Shown: positions 49,062 to 59,620, counted from the stretch's first letter. The stretch is 64,000 bases of DNA from Streptomyces sp. NBC_01216 (GCF_035994945.1 NZ_CP108677.1:2852001-2916000), one strand, 5' to 3'. Numbers and translations: made by a program. The notes: a model not told the origin generated them from the sequence alone.

Positions 49062-49550
49062 ATGGCCGACTCCAGTTTCGACATCGTCTCCAAGGTCGAG
49101 CGGCAGGAGGTCGACAACGCCCTCAACCAGGCCGCGAAGGAGATCTCGCAGCGCTACGACTTCAAGGGCACCGACGCCTCGATCTCCTGGTCCGGCGAGA
49201 AGATCCTGATGCAGGCCAACGGCGAGGAGCGGGTGAAGGCGATCCTCGACATCTTCGAGACCAAGCTGATCAAGCGCGGGATCTCCCTGAAGTCGCTGGA
49301 CGCGGGCGAGCCGCAGCTGTCCGGCAAGGAGTACAAGATCTTCGCCACGATCGAGGAGGGCATCTCCCAGGAGAACGCCAAGAAGGTCGCGAAGACCATC
49401 CGCGACGAGGGCCCCAAGGGCGTCAAGGCACAGGTCCAGGGCGACGAGCTGCGAGTCAGCTCGAAGAGCCGGGACGACCTCCAGGCCGTGCAGGCGCTGC
49501 TGAAGGGCAAGGACTTCGACTTCGCCCTCCAGTACGTGAACTACCGCTGA
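49062..49550 (+). CDS. YajQ-family nucleotide-binding protein
   Basis: 162 residues, two ferredoxin-like domains. N-terminal [34 protein letters not shown] and C-terminal [20 protein letters not shown] match UPF0234/YajQ. Some members bind c-di-GMP or act in phage/temperature responses, but the role here is not known. It has an AAGGAG ribosome site and stands alone. Confidence 0.93.
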   Translation: MADSSFDIVSKVERQEVDNALNQAAKEISQRYDFKGTDASISWSGEKILMQANGEERVKAILDIFETKLIKRGISLKSLDAGEPQLSGKEYKIFATIEEGISQENAKKVAKTIRDEGPKGVKAQVQGDELRVSSKSRDDLQAVQALLKGKDFDFALQYVNYR

Positions 49551-49695
49551 CCGCGGGCGGCGGCGTTCGCCCTCGGGCACCCGTCGCGCGGCCGGCGGCC
49601 ACCGGCGTGACCGCGGCGTCCGAAAACCGCCGGACCGCCGGCCGTGACCCTCGCACACTGGACGGAGACCGAGGGCGCGAGGAGAGGAACGAGCC

Positions 49696-50202
49696 ATGAC
49701 CGCAAGCGGCGTGTACGCCCGCGTCGACGGGCCGCTGGGCGAGATGACGCTGGTCGGCCGCGTCACCGCGACCGGGACCGCGGAACTCGCCTCACTGTCC
49801 CTTCCGGGACAGAAGGGCGGCGTCGGCGTCCGGGACGACTGGCGGCACGCGCCCGCGGCGTTCGAGGACGTCGCGCGGCAACTGGGCGAGTACTTCGCCG
49901 GCCGGCGCACCCGGTTCGACCTCGTGTGCGTCCCGGGCGGTACGGACTTCCAGCGACGGGTGTGGCGGGCCCTGGAGGAGATCCCGTACGGCGCGACCGT
50001 CTCGTACGGGGAGATCGGTCGCCGGGTCGGCGCCTCCGGCGCCGGGGTGCGGGCGGTGGGAACCGCGATCGGCCGCAATCCGCTGCTCGTGGTGCGGCCC
50101 TGCCACCGGGTGATCGGTGCGGACGGGACCCTGCGCGGGTACGCGGCCGGGCTGGAGCGCAAGGAACGACTGCTCGGGCTCGAAGGCGCCCTGGTGACGT
50201 GA
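49696..50202 (+). CDS. ogt: Methylated-DNA–protein-cysteine methyltransferase
   Basis: 168 residues. The active site PCHRV has Cys136, preceded by the HTH region (YGATVSYGEIGRRVGA) and followed by LRGYAAGLERKERLL. It removes O6-alkyl groups from guanine by a suicide reaction. Its stop is five bases before the AlkB-type gene, suggesting a two-gene alkylation-repair operon. Confidence 0.94.
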   Translation: MTASGVYARVDGPLGEMTLVGRVTATGTAELASLSLPGQKGGVGVRDDWRHAPAAFEDVARQLGEYFAGRRTRFDLVCVPGGTDFQRRVWRALEEIPYGATVSYGEIGRRVGASGAGVRAVGTAIGRNPLLVVRPCHRVIGADGTLRGYAAGLERKERLLGLEGALVT

Positions 50203-50206
50203 GGTC

Positions 50207-50833
50207 GTGGTGACGGACGGGCTCTTCCCCCGCGAACGCGCGGTCGTCGCCCCGGGCGCGGTGCACGTGCCCGAGTGGCTTCCGCCCCTCCGGCGGCGGG
50301 AGTTGGTCGACGCCTGCCGGGCGTGGGGGCGCGGGCCGGTCCCGTACCGGCACACCGTGCTGCCGGGCGGGGGTGTGATGTCGGTACGGTCGCTCTGTCT
50401 CGGGCGGCGCTGGGAGCCGTACCGCTATCTCGACACCGTCGGGGTGGAACTGCCCGCCTGGCTCGCGGAGCTGGGGCGCGAGGCGCTGGTCGAGGCGTAC
50501 GGGCAGCACGGCGGCTTCGCCCCGGACACCGCTCTGGTGAACTTCTACGAGCCCGGCGCGACGATGGGCATGCACCAGGACAAGGAGGAGCGGTCCGGCG
50601 CGCCGGTGGTGTCCCTGAGTCTCGGCGACTCCTGCGTGTTCCGGTTCGGGAACACCGAGAACCGCGGACGTCCCTACTCCGACGTGGAGTTGGCGTCCGG
50701 GGACCTCTTCGTCTTCGGCGGGCCCTCGCGTCTCGCGTACCACGGGGTGCCCCGGGTGCGGCCGGGCACCGCCGACCCGGCGCTCGGGCTGACCGGCCGC
50801 CTGAACATCACCCTCCGTCAGACGGGTCCGTGA
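50207..50833 (+). CDS. alkB: AlkB-type Fe(II)/2-oxoglutarate DNA demethylase
   Basis: 208 residues. Iron ligands His123, Asp125 (GMHQDKEE) and His179 (LAYHGV), with Arg198 and Arg204 (TGRLNITLR) for 2-oxoglutarate and substrate. It repairs 1-methyladenine and 3-methylcytosine. GTG start; the next codon is also GTG, so the first residue is uncertain by one. Coupled to ogt. Confidence 0.93.
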   Translation: MVTDGLFPRERAVVAPGAVHVPEWLPPLRRRELVDACRAWGRGPVPYRHTVLPGGGVMSVRSLCLGRRWEPYRYLDTVGVELPAWLAELGREALVEAYGQHGGFAPDTALVNFYEPGATMGMHQDKEERSGAPVVSLSLGDSCVFRFGNTENRGRPYSDVELASGDLFVFGGPSRLAYHGVPRVRPGTADPALGLTGRLNITLRQTGP

Positions 50834-50876
50834 CGGAGGAGCCCGGGGCGACGGCCCGGCGTCCCGCGCGGGCTCG

Positions 50877-50923
50877 GAGGCTGTCGGGTGACCGCCCGGT
50901 CAGAGGCCACCCGGCAGGCTCTC
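50877..50923. repeat. Copy of the GAGCCTGTCGGGTG palindrome family at a convergent junction
   Basis: GAGGCTGTCGGGTGACC...GGCCACCCGGCAGGCTCTC forms an imperfect hairpin between alkB and the convergent GlsB-like gene. It probably terminates both. Confidence 0.7.
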
Positions 50924-51191
50924 AGCGCGAGCGCGAGTGGCCGAAGAGGACCCGGTAGCCGATCAGCAGGACGAGCGCGCCGCCGATGGCCGAGAGCCAG
51001 GTGGCGCCGTCGTAGAACTCCGTGCTGATCGGGCGGTCCAGGAAGCGCGCCGAGATCCAGCCGCCCACGAAGGCGCCCGCGACGCCGATCAGGGTCGTGC
51101 CGATGATGCCGCCCGGGTCCCTGCCGGGCAGCAGGACCTTGGCGATGACGCCCGCGATGAGGCCGAGGACAATCCAGCTGACGATGCTCAT
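50922..51191 (-). CDS. GlsB/YeaQ/YmgE-family small membrane protein
   Basis: 89 residues, three membrane helices: SIVSWIVLGLIAGVIAKVLL, GIIGTTLIGVAGAFVGGWIS and WLSAIGGALVLLIGYRVLFG. The GRDPGGIIGTTLIGVAGAFV phrase is the family hallmark. Often called transglycosylase-associated, but no enzymatic role is established. The start fits the family length. Confidence 0.9.
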   Translation of the reverse strand: MSIVSWIVLGLIAGVIAKVLLPGRDPGGIIGTTLIGVAGAFVGGWISARFLDRPISTEFYDGATWLSAIGGALVLLIGYRVLFGHSRSR

Positions 51192-51248
51192 GCCGGGAAG
51201 GACGCGCGGGACCGCGTACCGGTTGCCGGACTGGCTAATGTGCGGCAC

Positions 51249-52484
51249 ATGACACAACTGCGCCGCTCGCTGGGAGTCTTCGACGCCGTCGTCATCGGGC
51301 TCGGTTCGATGGTGGGAGCGGGCGTCTTCGCCGCGCTCGGCCCGGCGGCACGGGCGGCCGGCTCGGGGCTGCTCCCGGCGCTCGCCGTCGCCGCCGTCGT
51401 CGCCTACTGCAACGCGACGGCCTCGGCCCGGCTCGCGGCTCTCTATCCGGCCTCCGGCGGCACGTACGTGTACGGCCGAGAACGCCTCGGCGCCTTCTGG
51501 GGGTACCTGGCGGGCTGGTCGTTCGTCGTCGGCAAGACGGCCTCGTGCGCGGCGATGGCGCTGACGGCGGGCGTGTACCTGTGGCCGGAGCACCCGCACG
51601 CCGTGGCGGTCGCGGCCGTGGTGGCGCTGACGGCGCTCAATTACGGCGGGGTCCACAAGTCGGCGCTCGTGACCCGGCTGATCGTGGCGCTGGTACTCGC
51701 CGTCCTGGCGGCGGTGGTGGTCGCCGCCCTGGTCTCCGAGGCGGTGGAACCCGGTCGGCTGACGCCCGGACCGGACGTCACGCCGGGTGGGGTGGCGCAG
51801 GCCGCGGGGCTGCTCTTCTTCGCGTTCGCGGGGTACGCGCGGATCACCACGCTCGGCGAGGAGGTGCGGGACCCCGCCCGGACGATTCCGCGGGCGGTTC
51901 CGCTGGCCCTGGGCATCACGCTGGTCGTGTACGCGGCGGTGGCGGTGTCCGTGCTGGCCGTGCTGGGGCCGGAGGGGCTGGCGGCGTCCCCCGCCCCGCT
52001 GGCGGACGCGGCCCGGACGGCGGGCGCCTCGTGGCTGGTGCCGGTGGTCACGGTGGGCGCGGCGGTCGCGGCCCTGGGGTCCCTGCTGTCGCTGATCCTC
52101 GGCGTGTCGCGCACGACGCTGGCGATGGCCCGGGACGGGCACCTGCCGGCGCCGCTCGCGGCCGTGCACCCGCGGTTCCGGGTACCGCACCGGGCCGAAC
52201 TGGCGGTCGGCGCGGTGGTGGCGGTGGTCGCGGCGACGGTGGACGTGCGGGCCGCGATCGGGTTCTCGTCCTTCGGGGTGCTCGTCTACTACGGCATCGC
52301 GAACGCCTCGGCCTGGACGCTGGGCCCGCGGGCGCGTCCGCTCGCCGTCTGCGGGCTGCTGGGCTGCGGGGTGCTGGCCTTCGCCCTGCCGCTGACCTCG
52401 GTCCTCGCGGGGCTGGGGGTGCTGGCGGCCGGTGTCGTCGCGCACGCGGCCACCCGGGGGCGGCCCGAGGACCCGCGCGGCTGA
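51249..52484 (+). CDS. APC-superfamily amino acid transporter
   Basis: 411 residues, about 12 hydrophobic helices. The N-terminal LGVFDAVVIGLGSMVGAGVF and ASGGTYVYGRERLG motifs, then FFAFAGYARITTLGEEVRDP, are characteristic of APC permeases. Substrate cannot be assigned. Divergent from the GlsB-like gene, 57 bases apart, and followed by a palindromic repeat. Confidence 0.9.
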   Translation: MTQLRRSLGVFDAVVIGLGSMVGAGVFAALGPAARAAGSGLLPALAVAAVVAYCNATASARLAALYPASGGTYVYGRERLGAFWGYLAGWSFVVGKTASCAAMALTAGVYLWPEHPHAVAVAAVVALTALNYGGVHKSALVTRLIVALVLAVLAAVVVAALVSEAVEPGRLTPGPDVTPGGVAQAAGLLFFAFAGYARITTLGEEVRDPARTIPRAVPLALGITLVVYAAVAVSVLAVLGPEGLAASPAPLADAARTAGASWLVPVVTVGAAVAALGSLLSLILGVSRTTLAMARDGHLPAPLAAVHPRFRVPHRAELAVGAVVAVVAATVDVRAAIGFSSFGVLVYYGIANASAWTLGPRARPLAVCGLLGCGVLAFALPLTSVLAGLGVLAAGVVAHAATRGRPEDPRG

Positions 52485-52531
52485 GAGCCTGTCGGGTGAC
52501 CTCTGACCGGGCGGTCACGCCCTGGCGCGCA
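52485..52531. repeat. Copy of the GAGCCTGTCGGGTG repeat family
   Basis: GAGCCTGTCGGGTGACCTCT continues as GACCGGGCGGTCACGCCCTG; the complement is nearly identical to the right end of the 41238-41408 element. It starts at the stop codon of the APC gene and may be its terminator. Confidence 0.65.
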
Positions 52532-52561
52532 CGGGGCGGGCGGGCCCCGGTCCGTGCGGGA

Positions 52562-52954
52562 TCAGTAGGCCGCGAACTGCTGGTCGGTGCGGACGATCTC
52601 CTTGCCGAGCGGGAGCAGCGAGACCGGGATCAGCTTGAAGTTCGCGATGCCCAGCGGGATGCCGATGATCGTGAGGCAGAGGGCGATGCCGGTGGTGATG
52701 TGTCCGAGCGCCAGCCACCAGCCGGCGAGGAGCAGCCACAGGACGTTGCCGACGCAGGAGGGGGCTCCCGCGTCGTGGCGGTCCACCACGGTGTAGCCGA
52801 AGGGCCAGAGCGCGTAGACGCCGATGCGGAAGGCGGCCAGGCCGAAGGGGATGCCGATGATCGTGATGCAGAGCACGACTCCGGCCAGCAGGTAGGCCAG
52901 GAACATCCAGAAGCCGCAGAGGACCAGCCAAATGACATTGAGGACTGTCTTCAT
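52562..52954 (-). CDS. YccF-family (DUF307) inner membrane protein
   Basis: 130 residues containing two similar halves with hydrophobic helices ([20 protein letters not shown] and [20 protein letters not shown]), each followed by an [18 protein letters not shown] motif. The function of the family is unknown. Its start overlaps the end of htpX by four bases, so the two are translationally coupled. Confidence 0.9.
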   Translation of the reverse strand: MKTVLNVIWLVLCGFWMFLAYLLAGVVLCITIIGIPFGLAAFRIGVYALWPFGYTVVDRHDAGAPSCVGNVLWLLLAGWWLALGHITTGIALCLTIIGIPLGIANFKLIPVSLLPLGKEIVRTDQQFAAY

Positions 52955-53814
52955 GGTCGATGACCTGCCATCTGTTCGAGTCGGGAGATGCGCTCCGCCA
53001 TCGGCGGATGCGTCGAGAACATCCTGGACAGTCCCTGGCCGGGACGAAAGGGGTTGGCGATCATCATGTGGCTGGCGGTCTCGATCCGGGGCTCGGCCGG
53101 CAGCGGAAGCTGCTTCGTGCCCGTCTCGAGCTTGCGCAGGGCGCTGGCGAGGGCGAGCGGGTCTCCGGTGAGCTGGGCGCCCGAGGCGTCCGCCTCGTAC
53201 TCCCGCGACCGGCTGATGGCGAGCTGGATGACGGAGGCGGCGACCGGACCGAGGATCATGATCAGCAGCATGCCGAGCAGACCGGGACCGTCGTCGTCGC
53301 TGGAGCGGCCGACCGGGATCAGCCAGGCGAAGTTGACCAGGAACATGATCACGGAGGCGAGCGCTCCGGCGACCGAGGAGATCAGGATGTCCCGGTTGTA
53401 GACGTGGCTCAGTTCATGGCCGATGACCCCGCGCAGTTCTCGCTCGTCGAGGATGCGGAGGATGCCCTCGGTGCAGCAGACGGCGGCGTTGCGGGGGTTG
53501 CGGCCGGTGGCGAAGGCGTTCGGTGCCTGGGTGGGCGAGATGTAGAGCCGGGGCATCGGCTGGCGGGCCTGGGTGGAGAGCTCGCGGACCATGCGGTAGA
53601 GAGCGGGCGCCTCGAACTCGCTGACCGGGCGGGCGCGCATGGCCCGCAGCGCCAGTTTGTCGCTGTTCCAGTAGGCGTAGGCGTTGGTGCCGAGCGCCAC
53701 GAGGAGCGCGACGATCAGGCCCGTACGGCCGAAGAAGCTGCCGATGAGGATGATGAGGGCCGACAGCCCTCCGAGGAGTACGGCGGTCCTCAGCCCGTTG
53801 TGCCGGCGGTGCAC
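52951..53814 (-). CDS. htpX: HtpX-family membrane zinc metalloprotease
   Basis: 287 residues. Two N-terminal membrane helices ([39 protein letters not shown]), zinc motif HELSH at 133-137 and the downstream RSREYEADA glutamate ligand. A second hydrophobic pair lies between them. It degrades damaged membrane proteins. The GTG start ([11 protein letters not shown]) fits Streptomyces homologues. Confidence 0.94.
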   Translation of the reverse strand: MHRRHNGLRTAVLLGGLSALIILIGSFFGRTGLIVALLVALGTNAYAYWNSDKLALRAMRARPVSEFEAPALYRMVRELSTQARQPMPRLYISPTQAPNAFATGRNPRNAAVCCTEGILRILDERELRGVIGHELSHVYNRDILISSVAGALASVIMFLVNFAWLIPVGRSSDDDGPGLLGMLLIMILGPVAASVIQLAISRSREYEADASGAQLTGDPLALASALRKLETGTKQLPLPAEPRIETASHMMIANPFRPGQGLSRMFSTHPPMAERISRLEQMAGHRP

Positions 53815-53971
53815 GGTACGCCCTCCCAGTGGTGCGGCGGGGGAACCCTTTGCCTGGTGCTGGTCCACTCGTCCAGTGGACCCTCCCCTACGGGTCAACG
53901 CCAGGCGGGAGGCACGGGTTCCCCTGGCCGCACCGGGCGCGAGCGCGCCGCGGTGTGGGCCGTACGGGTGA

Positions 53972-54427
53972 TCAGCGGGGGGTCGGGAGGCCGGCGTTCT
54001 CCAGGACGGCGGCGACCGGCTCGACCTCGCTGGTGCAGTGGGCGCACCGGGAGGCGACGGCGGGGATCGAGGAGAAGCAGCGGGGGCAGTCACGCTTCGC
54101 CGCCGTGGCCTCGGCCTTCTCCTCCTTGGCGAACCGCGCCTGGATCTTCGCCATCGGGACGACGACGAGGAAGTAGAGCACCGCGGCGGTGATCACGAAC
54201 GCGATGGCGGCGGCGATCAGCAGACCGTAGGGGAAGACCGTGCCGCGCAGCGTGAAGCTGGCCTCGCTGAAGTCGCCGACCGAGCCGGTGGCCAGACCGA
54301 TGAGCGGGGTGATGAACGCCTTGCTGAATCCGGTGACGACGGCGGTGAAGGCGGCTCCGACGGCCAGCCCGATGGCCATCGAGATGATGTTGCCGCGGAG
54401 GATGAATTCCTTGAAACCGTTCAGCAC
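53972..54427 (-). CDS. mscL: Large-conductance mechanosensitive channel with C-terminal zinc ribbon
   Basis: 151 residues. The channel core has TM1 ([20 protein letters not shown]) and TM2 ([20 protein letters not shown]), with RGNII and FITPLIG phrases. After the cytoplasmic helix there is a CPRC...CAHC ribbon (Cys114, 117, 128, 131) absent from E. coli MscL (136 residues). It releases osmolytes on hypo-osmotic shock. The ribbon may regulate or oligomerise the C-terminus. Ends before the nuo operon. Confidence 0.88.
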   Translation of the reverse strand: MLNGFKEFILRGNIISMAIGLAVGAAFTAVVTGFSKAFITPLIGLATGSVGDFSEASFTLRGTVFPYGLLIAAAIAFVITAAVLYFLVVVPMAKIQARFAKEEKAEATAAKRDCPRCFSSIPAVASRCAHCTSEVEPVAAVLENAGLPTPR

Positions 54428-54461
54428 GGGTGATGCTCCTTGTGCGTTTCCGTGGGGAGGG

Positions 54462-56012
54462 TCAGAACAGGCCGGTGTTCGCGAAGCGGAGGGCGAGCTG
54501 CGGGTAGCCCGACAGCACGACGCCCGCGACGGCGGTCAGCGCGATCGTCAGGGTCACCGGGGCGGGGACGCGCGGGCGGACGGCCGGCGCGCCCTCCGGG
54601 GTGTCCTGGGGTCCGCGGAAGAGTACCGCCGTCCAGCGCAGGTAGTAGACCAGGGCGATCACCACGTTGACGCCCATGACCACGGCCAGCCAGCCGAGGC
54701 CCGCGTCGACCGCGGACGAGAAGACGGTGACCTTGGCGAAGAGACCGATGACGCCGGGCGGCAGACCGGCCAGGTTGAGCAGGAAGAAGCCCATGGCGAG
54801 CGCCACGGCCGGACGGCTCGCGTAGAGGCCGACGTAGTCGGAGATCCGGTTGCGGGGGTGTGTGCGGGAGACCAGCGAGGCCACCGCGAAGGCGCCGAGG
54901 TTCACGACGGCGTACATCAGTGCGTAGGCGACGGTCGCGCCGATCTGGTTGTCATCGGAGTACGCGGCGGCGGCGATCGGCACCAGGAGGTAGCCGGCCT
55001 GGGCGACGGAGGACCAGGCGAGCAGCCGGACCGCGCTCCACGCGCGGGTGGAGACCTGGCGCAGGGCGGCCACGTTGCCGACGGTCATGGTGAGCGCGGC
55101 CAGGACGGCCAGCGCGGGGCCCCATACGTCCGCGTACGAGGGGAAGGCGACGACGGTCACCAGGATGAGGCCGGTGAAGCCGACCGCCTTGCCGACCACG
55201 GAGAGGTAGCCCGCCACAGGCAGGGGGGAGCCGACGTAGGTGTCGGGGACCCAGAAGTGGAAGGGGACGGCGGCCGTCTTGAAGGCGAAGCCGACCAGGG
55301 TGAGGATCACGCCGGTGCGGGCGAGGGTGTGCAGCGGCCCGGGGACGTCGCCGAGCCGCTGGGCGATCTCGGTGAGGTGGACGGTGCCGGTCGCGGCGTA
55401 GACGAAGCTGACGCCGAGCAGCGTCACGGCCGTCGCGGTGACCGAGGAGAGGAAGAACTTCAGCGCGGCCTCGCTGGACATCCGGTCGCCGCGGCGCAGT
55501 CCGACGAGGGCGAAGGCGGGCAGCGAGGCCACTTCGAGGGCGACGACGAGGGTCGCCAGGTCGCGGGAGGCGGGCAGCAGCGCGGCTCCCGCGGCCGAGG
55601 ACAGCAGCAGGAACCAGTACTCCCCCGCGGGCAGCCGCTCCTCGGTGTCGGAAAGCGAGAGCAGCGCGGTGAGGAGGGCGCCGCCGAGTACCAGGAACTG
55701 GATGACCAGGGTGAAGTGGTCGGCGGTGTAGCTGCACGCCGCGTCGCCCGCCGCGTCGCGGGCCAGGCCGGCGGTCTCGGCCGCGCCGGGGGTGAGGCAG
55801 AACGTCGAGCGGTCGCCGGCGCGCAGCGGGATCAGCAGGGCCAGCGAGGCGACGAGTCCGGCGATCGCCGTCCAGCCCAGGTACCGCTTGCGCGCCGCGG
55901 GGAGGAACAGGTCCGCGACGAGGGCGACGAGCGCGGCCACCGCGGTGAGGGTGGGCGGCGCGATCGTGAGCCAGTCGACGGACTGGACGAGGTTCGCGGC
56001 TGTCTCGGTCAC
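54462..56012 (-). CDS. nuoN: NADH-quinone oxidoreductase subunit N
   Basis: 516 residues, an antiporter-like proton channel subunit of complex I with about 14 helices. LPAGEYWFLLLSSAAGAALL and the conserved FKTAAVPFHFWVPDTYVGSP (Lys/His region) and FLLNLAGLPPGVIGLFAKV support the call. GTG start in a GTGA overlap with nuoM. Last gene of the operon. Confidence 0.95.
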   Translation of the reverse strand: MTETAANLVQSVDWLTIAPPTLTAVAALVALVADLFLPAARKRYLGWTAIAGLVASLALLIPLRAGDRSTFCLTPGAAETAGLARDAAGDAACSYTADHFTLVIQFLVLGGALLTALLSLSDTEERLPAGEYWFLLLSSAAGAALLPASRDLATLVVALEVASLPAFALVGLRRGDRMSSEAALKFFLSSVTATAVTLLGVSFVYAATGTVHLTEIAQRLGDVPGPLHTLARTGVILTLVGFAFKTAAVPFHFWVPDTYVGSPLPVAGYLSVVGKAVGFTGLILVTVVAFPSYADVWGPALAVLAALTMTVGNVAALRQVSTRAWSAVRLLAWSSVAQAGYLLVPIAAAAYSDDNQIGATVAYALMYAVVNLGAFAVASLVSRTHPRNRISDYVGLYASRPAVALAMGFFLLNLAGLPPGVIGLFAKVTVFSSAVDAGLGWLAVVMGVNVVIALVYYLRWTAVLFRGPQDTPEGAPAVRPRVPAPVTLTIALTAVAGVVLSGYPQLALRFANTGLF

Positions 56013-57637
56013 TGCGTTCCTCCCGCGAGGAGCTTCTGGACGGCCGGGTCGGTGAGGCCGAGGAGGACCGCGGGCCAGAGGCCGGCGAGGACGGTGAGGG
56101 CGACGAGCGGGGTCCAGGCGGCGAACTCGTACCCCTGGACGTCGGCGATGGCCGCCTCGCCACCGGGCCGGGGGCCGCCCATGCAGACGCGCCGCACGAC
56201 CACGAGGAGGTAGGCGGCGGTGAGGAGGGTGCCGAGTCCGCCGATCGCCATGAAGGTGAGGAAGGCGGGGCGGCTGAGCCCCTCGGCCGGGTCGAAGGCG
56301 CCGAACAGGGCCAGCATCTCGCCCCAGAATCCGGCGAGGCCGGGCAGTCCGAGGGAGGCGACGGCGGCGAAGGCGAGGAGGCCGCCGAGGCGGGGCGCGC
56401 GGCCGTAGAGGGCGGCGCCGGTCGCGCCGGCGAGGGTGTCGAGGTCGGCGGTGCCGTACCGGTCCTTGAGCGCGCCGACCAGGAAGAAGAGCAGGCCGGT
56501 GATGAGGCCGTGGGCGATGTTGGCGAAGAGCGCGCCGTTGACGCCGGTGGGCGTCATGGTCGCGATGCCGAGCAGGACGAAGCCCATGTGGCCGACGGAG
56601 GAGTAGGCGATCAGGCGCTTGAGGTCGCCGTTGCCGCCGTTCGAGGAGCGGGGCAGGAGGCGGCTCGTCGCGGGGCGGCCGTCGGGTGACGGGAGGGCCA
56701 GGGCGAGGCAGGCGAGCGAGCCGTAGACGATGCCGGCGACGGCGAAGGCGGCGAGGTAGGGCGCGAAGACCCGCATGCCGTCGGGGGCGATCGGCAGGAC
56801 GATCCGGACGAAGCCGTAGGTGCCCATCTTCAGCAGGACGCCGGCGAGGAGGACGGAGCCGACCGTCGGGGCGGCGGTGTGGGCGTCCGGGAGCCAGCTG
56901 TGCAGCGGCCACATCGGGGTCTTCACGGCGAGGCCGAGCCCGATCGCGAGAACGGCGACGACCTGCACGGTCAGGGTGAGTCCGCGGCCGTTGCCGGCGG
57001 CCAGCGCCACCATGTCGAAGGTGCCCGCCCGCACACCGATGAGAAGCAGGCCGAGCAGCATGACGACCGAGCCGAGCAGGGTGAAGAGGATGAACTTCCA
57101 GGCGGCGGGCCGCCTGCCCTCGCCGCCCCAGCGGGCGATGAGGAAGAACATCGGGATGAGGACCGTCTCGAAGGCCAGGAAGAAGAGGACGAGGTCGAGC
57201 ACGGCGAAGGTCGCGAGCGTGCCGGCCTCGAGGACGAGCAGGAGGGCGACGAAGGCCCTCGGGGACGCGCCCGGCGGCATCTTGAAGTAGCTGTACAGGG
57301 CGCAGAGGAAGGTCAGCAGCGCGGTCAGGACCAGCAGGGGGAGCGAGATGCCGTCGACGCCGAGGTGGAGGCGCACGTCGAGTGCCGGGATCCAGGGGAC
57401 GTCGGTGGTGGCCTGCATGACCGAGGGCCGGTCGTGGTCGAAGCCGAGGGCGAGGACGATCGCGGCGGCCAGGACGGCGCCGGTGACGGTCACGCCGTGC
57501 CGGAGGACGGCCTGGTCCGGGGACCTCCCCCGCAGTCCGGGCGGGGCGGGGAGCAGCGCGGCGGCGGCGCCGAGCAGCGGTACGGCCACCACCGACGCGA
57601 GGAGGTACTGCATCACGGTTTCGCTGACAGGGATCAC
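56009..57637 (-). CDS. nuoM: NADH-quinone oxidoreductase subunit M
   Basis: 542 residues, antiporter-like subunit. HLGVDGISLPLLVLTALLTF, FLAFETVLIPMFFLIARWGG and AVKTPMWPLHSWLPDAHTAA are diagnostic. An insertion of about 16 residues (SPDGRPATSRLLPRSSNGGN) precedes the conserved DLKRLIAYSSVGHMGFVLLG. GTG start, three bases after nuoL. Confidence 0.95.
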   Translation of the reverse strand: MIPVSETVMQYLLASVVAVPLLGAAAALLPAPPGLRGRSPDQAVLRHGVTVTGAVLAAAIVLALGFDHDRPSVMQATTDVPWIPALDVRLHLGVDGISLPLLVLTALLTFLCALYSYFKMPPGASPRAFVALLLVLEAGTLATFAVLDLVLFFLAFETVLIPMFFLIARWGGEGRRPAAWKFILFTLLGSVVMLLGLLLIGVRAGTFDMVALAAGNGRGLTLTVQVVAVLAIGLGLAVKTPMWPLHSWLPDAHTAAPTVGSVLLAGVLLKMGTYGFVRIVLPIAPDGMRVFAPYLAAFAVAGIVYGSLACLALALPSPDGRPATSRLLPRSSNGGNGDLKRLIAYSSVGHMGFVLLGIATMTPTGVNGALFANIAHGLITGLLFFLVGALKDRYGTADLDTLAGATGAALYGRAPRLGGLLAFAAVASLGLPGLAGFWGEMLALFGAFDPAEGLSRPAFLTFMAIGGLGTLLTAAYLLVVVRRVCMGGPRPGGEAAIADVQGYEFAAWTPLVALTVLAGLWPAVLLGLTDPAVQKLLAGGTQ

Positions 57638-57640
57638 GGC

Positions 57641-59620
57641 TCACGCTCCGGCGGCGACGAGTACGGCGGCGATCGCCAGGACGACGGAGCCGGCGAGCAG
57701 GGCGCTGAGGTAGGTCTGCACGTTGCCGGTCTGGGCGCGGCGCGCCAGCCAGCCCAGCCCTTCGGTGCCGGCGGCGGCGCCGCGGACGTAGGTGTCGACG
57801 ACCTCGCGGTCCAGGAAGCGGACCAGGGCCGCGGCGGCCACGACGGGCCGCACGAACAGCCGTCGGTAGAGGGCGTCCAGGTGGAAGCCGGTGGCCGCGT
57901 GGGGGTGCAGCGGGCCGAGCAGCAGGCGGCCCGGGTCGGACGGGTCCGACGCGGGGTGCGGCAGGTGCAGCGCCTCGGCCTCCACCCGGCCGGCGTCCGC
58001 GTCGGGATGGGCGACGCGTGCGGGGCCGGCTGCCGGGCCGGGGGCGGCGGTCCGCGCCGTCAGCGTGTGCCAGGTGGCGTAGGTCATCAGCGCGCCGACG
58101 AGGGCGAGTCCGGTGCCCAGCACCGCCGTCGTGAGGGTCGGGGTGAGGGGCCGGCCGTCGAACCAGTCGTCGAGGTAGGTGACGGTCAGGCCGAAGCCGA
58201 GGGAGGGGATCGCGAGCACCCACAGGACGGTGGTCATGGCGAGCGGCTGGCGGCCGTGGTCGGGCGCGGCGGCGCCCCGGCCGTGGAAGGCGCGCAGCCA
58301 CAGCCGGGTGGCGTAGGCGGCCGTGAGCAGGGCGGTGAGCAGCCCCGCGAGGAGGACGGTCCAGCCGGCCCCGGCGGGGGCGTCGGCCCGCTCGCCGAGG
58401 GCGGTGTGCTCGGCGGCCACGAGGACGGCTTCCTTGGAGAAGAAGCCGGCGAACGGTGGCAGCGCGGCCAGTGCGAGCAGGGCGACGGTCATCGTCCAGT
58501 AGGCGTCGGGGACCCGCTTGGTCAGTCCGCTCATCCGGGACATCGCGGCGAGTGAGTTGGTGCCGGCGGCGTGGATGACGGTGCCGGCCGCGAGGAAGAG
58601 CAGCGCCTTGAACGCGCCGTGCGCCATCAGGTGGAAGACGGCGGCGCCGCGGTCGCCGACGGCCAGGGCGCCGGCCATGTAGCCGAGCTGGCCGATCGTC
58701 GAGTAGGCGAGGACGCGTTTGATGTCGTCCTGGGCGAGCGCGGCGAGGGCCGAGCCGACCATGGTGAGCGCGGCCATCACGGCGAGCACGGTCATGGCCG
58801 CCGCGGACTCGGTGAAGACGGGCAGCAGCCGGGCCACGAAGTAGATGCCGGCGGCGACCATCGTGGCGGCGTGGATGAGCGCCGAGACGGGGGTGGGGCC
58901 GGCCATCGCGTCCGGGAGCCAGGTGTGCAGCGGGAACTGTGCCGACTTGCCGGCGACGCCGGCGAGGAGCAGCAGGGCGATCGGGGTGGGGTGGTCGACG
59001 CCGTCGGCGGCGACGGCGTCGAGGATTCCGCCGATGTCGAAGGTGCCCGCGTCGGCGGCGAGGGCGAACAGGCCGAAGAGGAAGGGGACGTCGCCGAGTT
59101 TGGTGACCAGGAACGCCTTGAGGGAGGCGGCGCGGGCCTCGGGGGTCTCCCAGTAGTGGCCGACGAGGAAGTACGAGCAGATCCCCATGACCTCCCAGCC
59201 GACCAGGAGCACCATCAGGTCGCCGGAGTAGACGACGAGCAGCATCGCGGAGGTGAAGAGGGAGACGAGCGCGGCGTAGGAGGGGTAGCGCGGGTCGTCG
59301 CGCAGGTAGCCGGTGGAGTAGATCTGCACGCAGGTGGCGACGACGCCGACCAGGACGGCGACGAGGGCGGCGAAGCCGTCGACGCGCAGCGCCAGGTCGA
59401 TGGGGACGGACCCGGTGGGGGTGAGTTCGGTGGCGGCCTCGATCGTCTTGCCGCCGCCCTGCCGGACGGCGACGAGGACGGCGAGGACGGCCGCTGCGGC
59501 CGTCGGCAGGACGGCGAGCGGGCGGACGAACCCGGGCGCGGTGCGGCCGAGGAGGAGGCCGGTGACGGAGCCGAGGAACGGGAGGAGGGGGACGAGGACG
59601 GCGAGGGTGGTGGTGGTCAC
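57641..59620 (-). CDS. nuoL: NADH-quinone oxidoreductase subunit L
   Basis: 659 residues, distal proton-pumping subunit. The conserved region runs [40 protein letters not shown] and [20 protein letters not shown]. The C-terminal lateral helix region contains a polar insertion ([20 protein letters not shown]). Overlaps nuoK by ATGA. Confidence 0.95.
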   Translation of the reverse strand: MTTTTLAVLVPLLPFLGSVTGLLLGRTAPGFVRPLAVLPTAAAAVLAVLVAVRQGGGKTIEAATELTPTGSVPIDLALRVDGFAALVAVLVGVVATCVQIYSTGYLRDDPRYPSYAALVSLFTSAMLLVVYSGDLMVLLVGWEVMGICSYFLVGHYWETPEARAASLKAFLVTKLGDVPFLFGLFALAADAGTFDIGGILDAVAADGVDHPTPIALLLLAGVAGKSAQFPLHTWLPDAMAGPTPVSALIHAATMVAAGIYFVARLLPVFTESAAAMTVLAVMAALTMVGSALAALAQDDIKRVLAYSTIGQLGYMAGALAVGDRGAAVFHLMAHGAFKALLFLAAGTVIHAAGTNSLAAMSRMSGLTKRVPDAYWTMTVALLALAALPPFAGFFSKEAVLVAAEHTALGERADAPAGAGWTVLLAGLLTALLTAAYATRLWLRAFHGRGAAAPDHGRQPLAMTTVLWVLAIPSLGFGLTVTYLDDWFDGRPLTPTLTTAVLGTGLALVGALMTYATWHTLTARTAAPGPAAGPARVAHPDADAGRVEAEALHLPHPASDPSDPGRLLLGPLHPHAATGFHLDALYRRLFVRPVVAAAALVRFLDREVVDTYVRGAAAGTEGLGWLARRAQTGNVQTYLSALLAGSVVLAIAAVLVAAGA

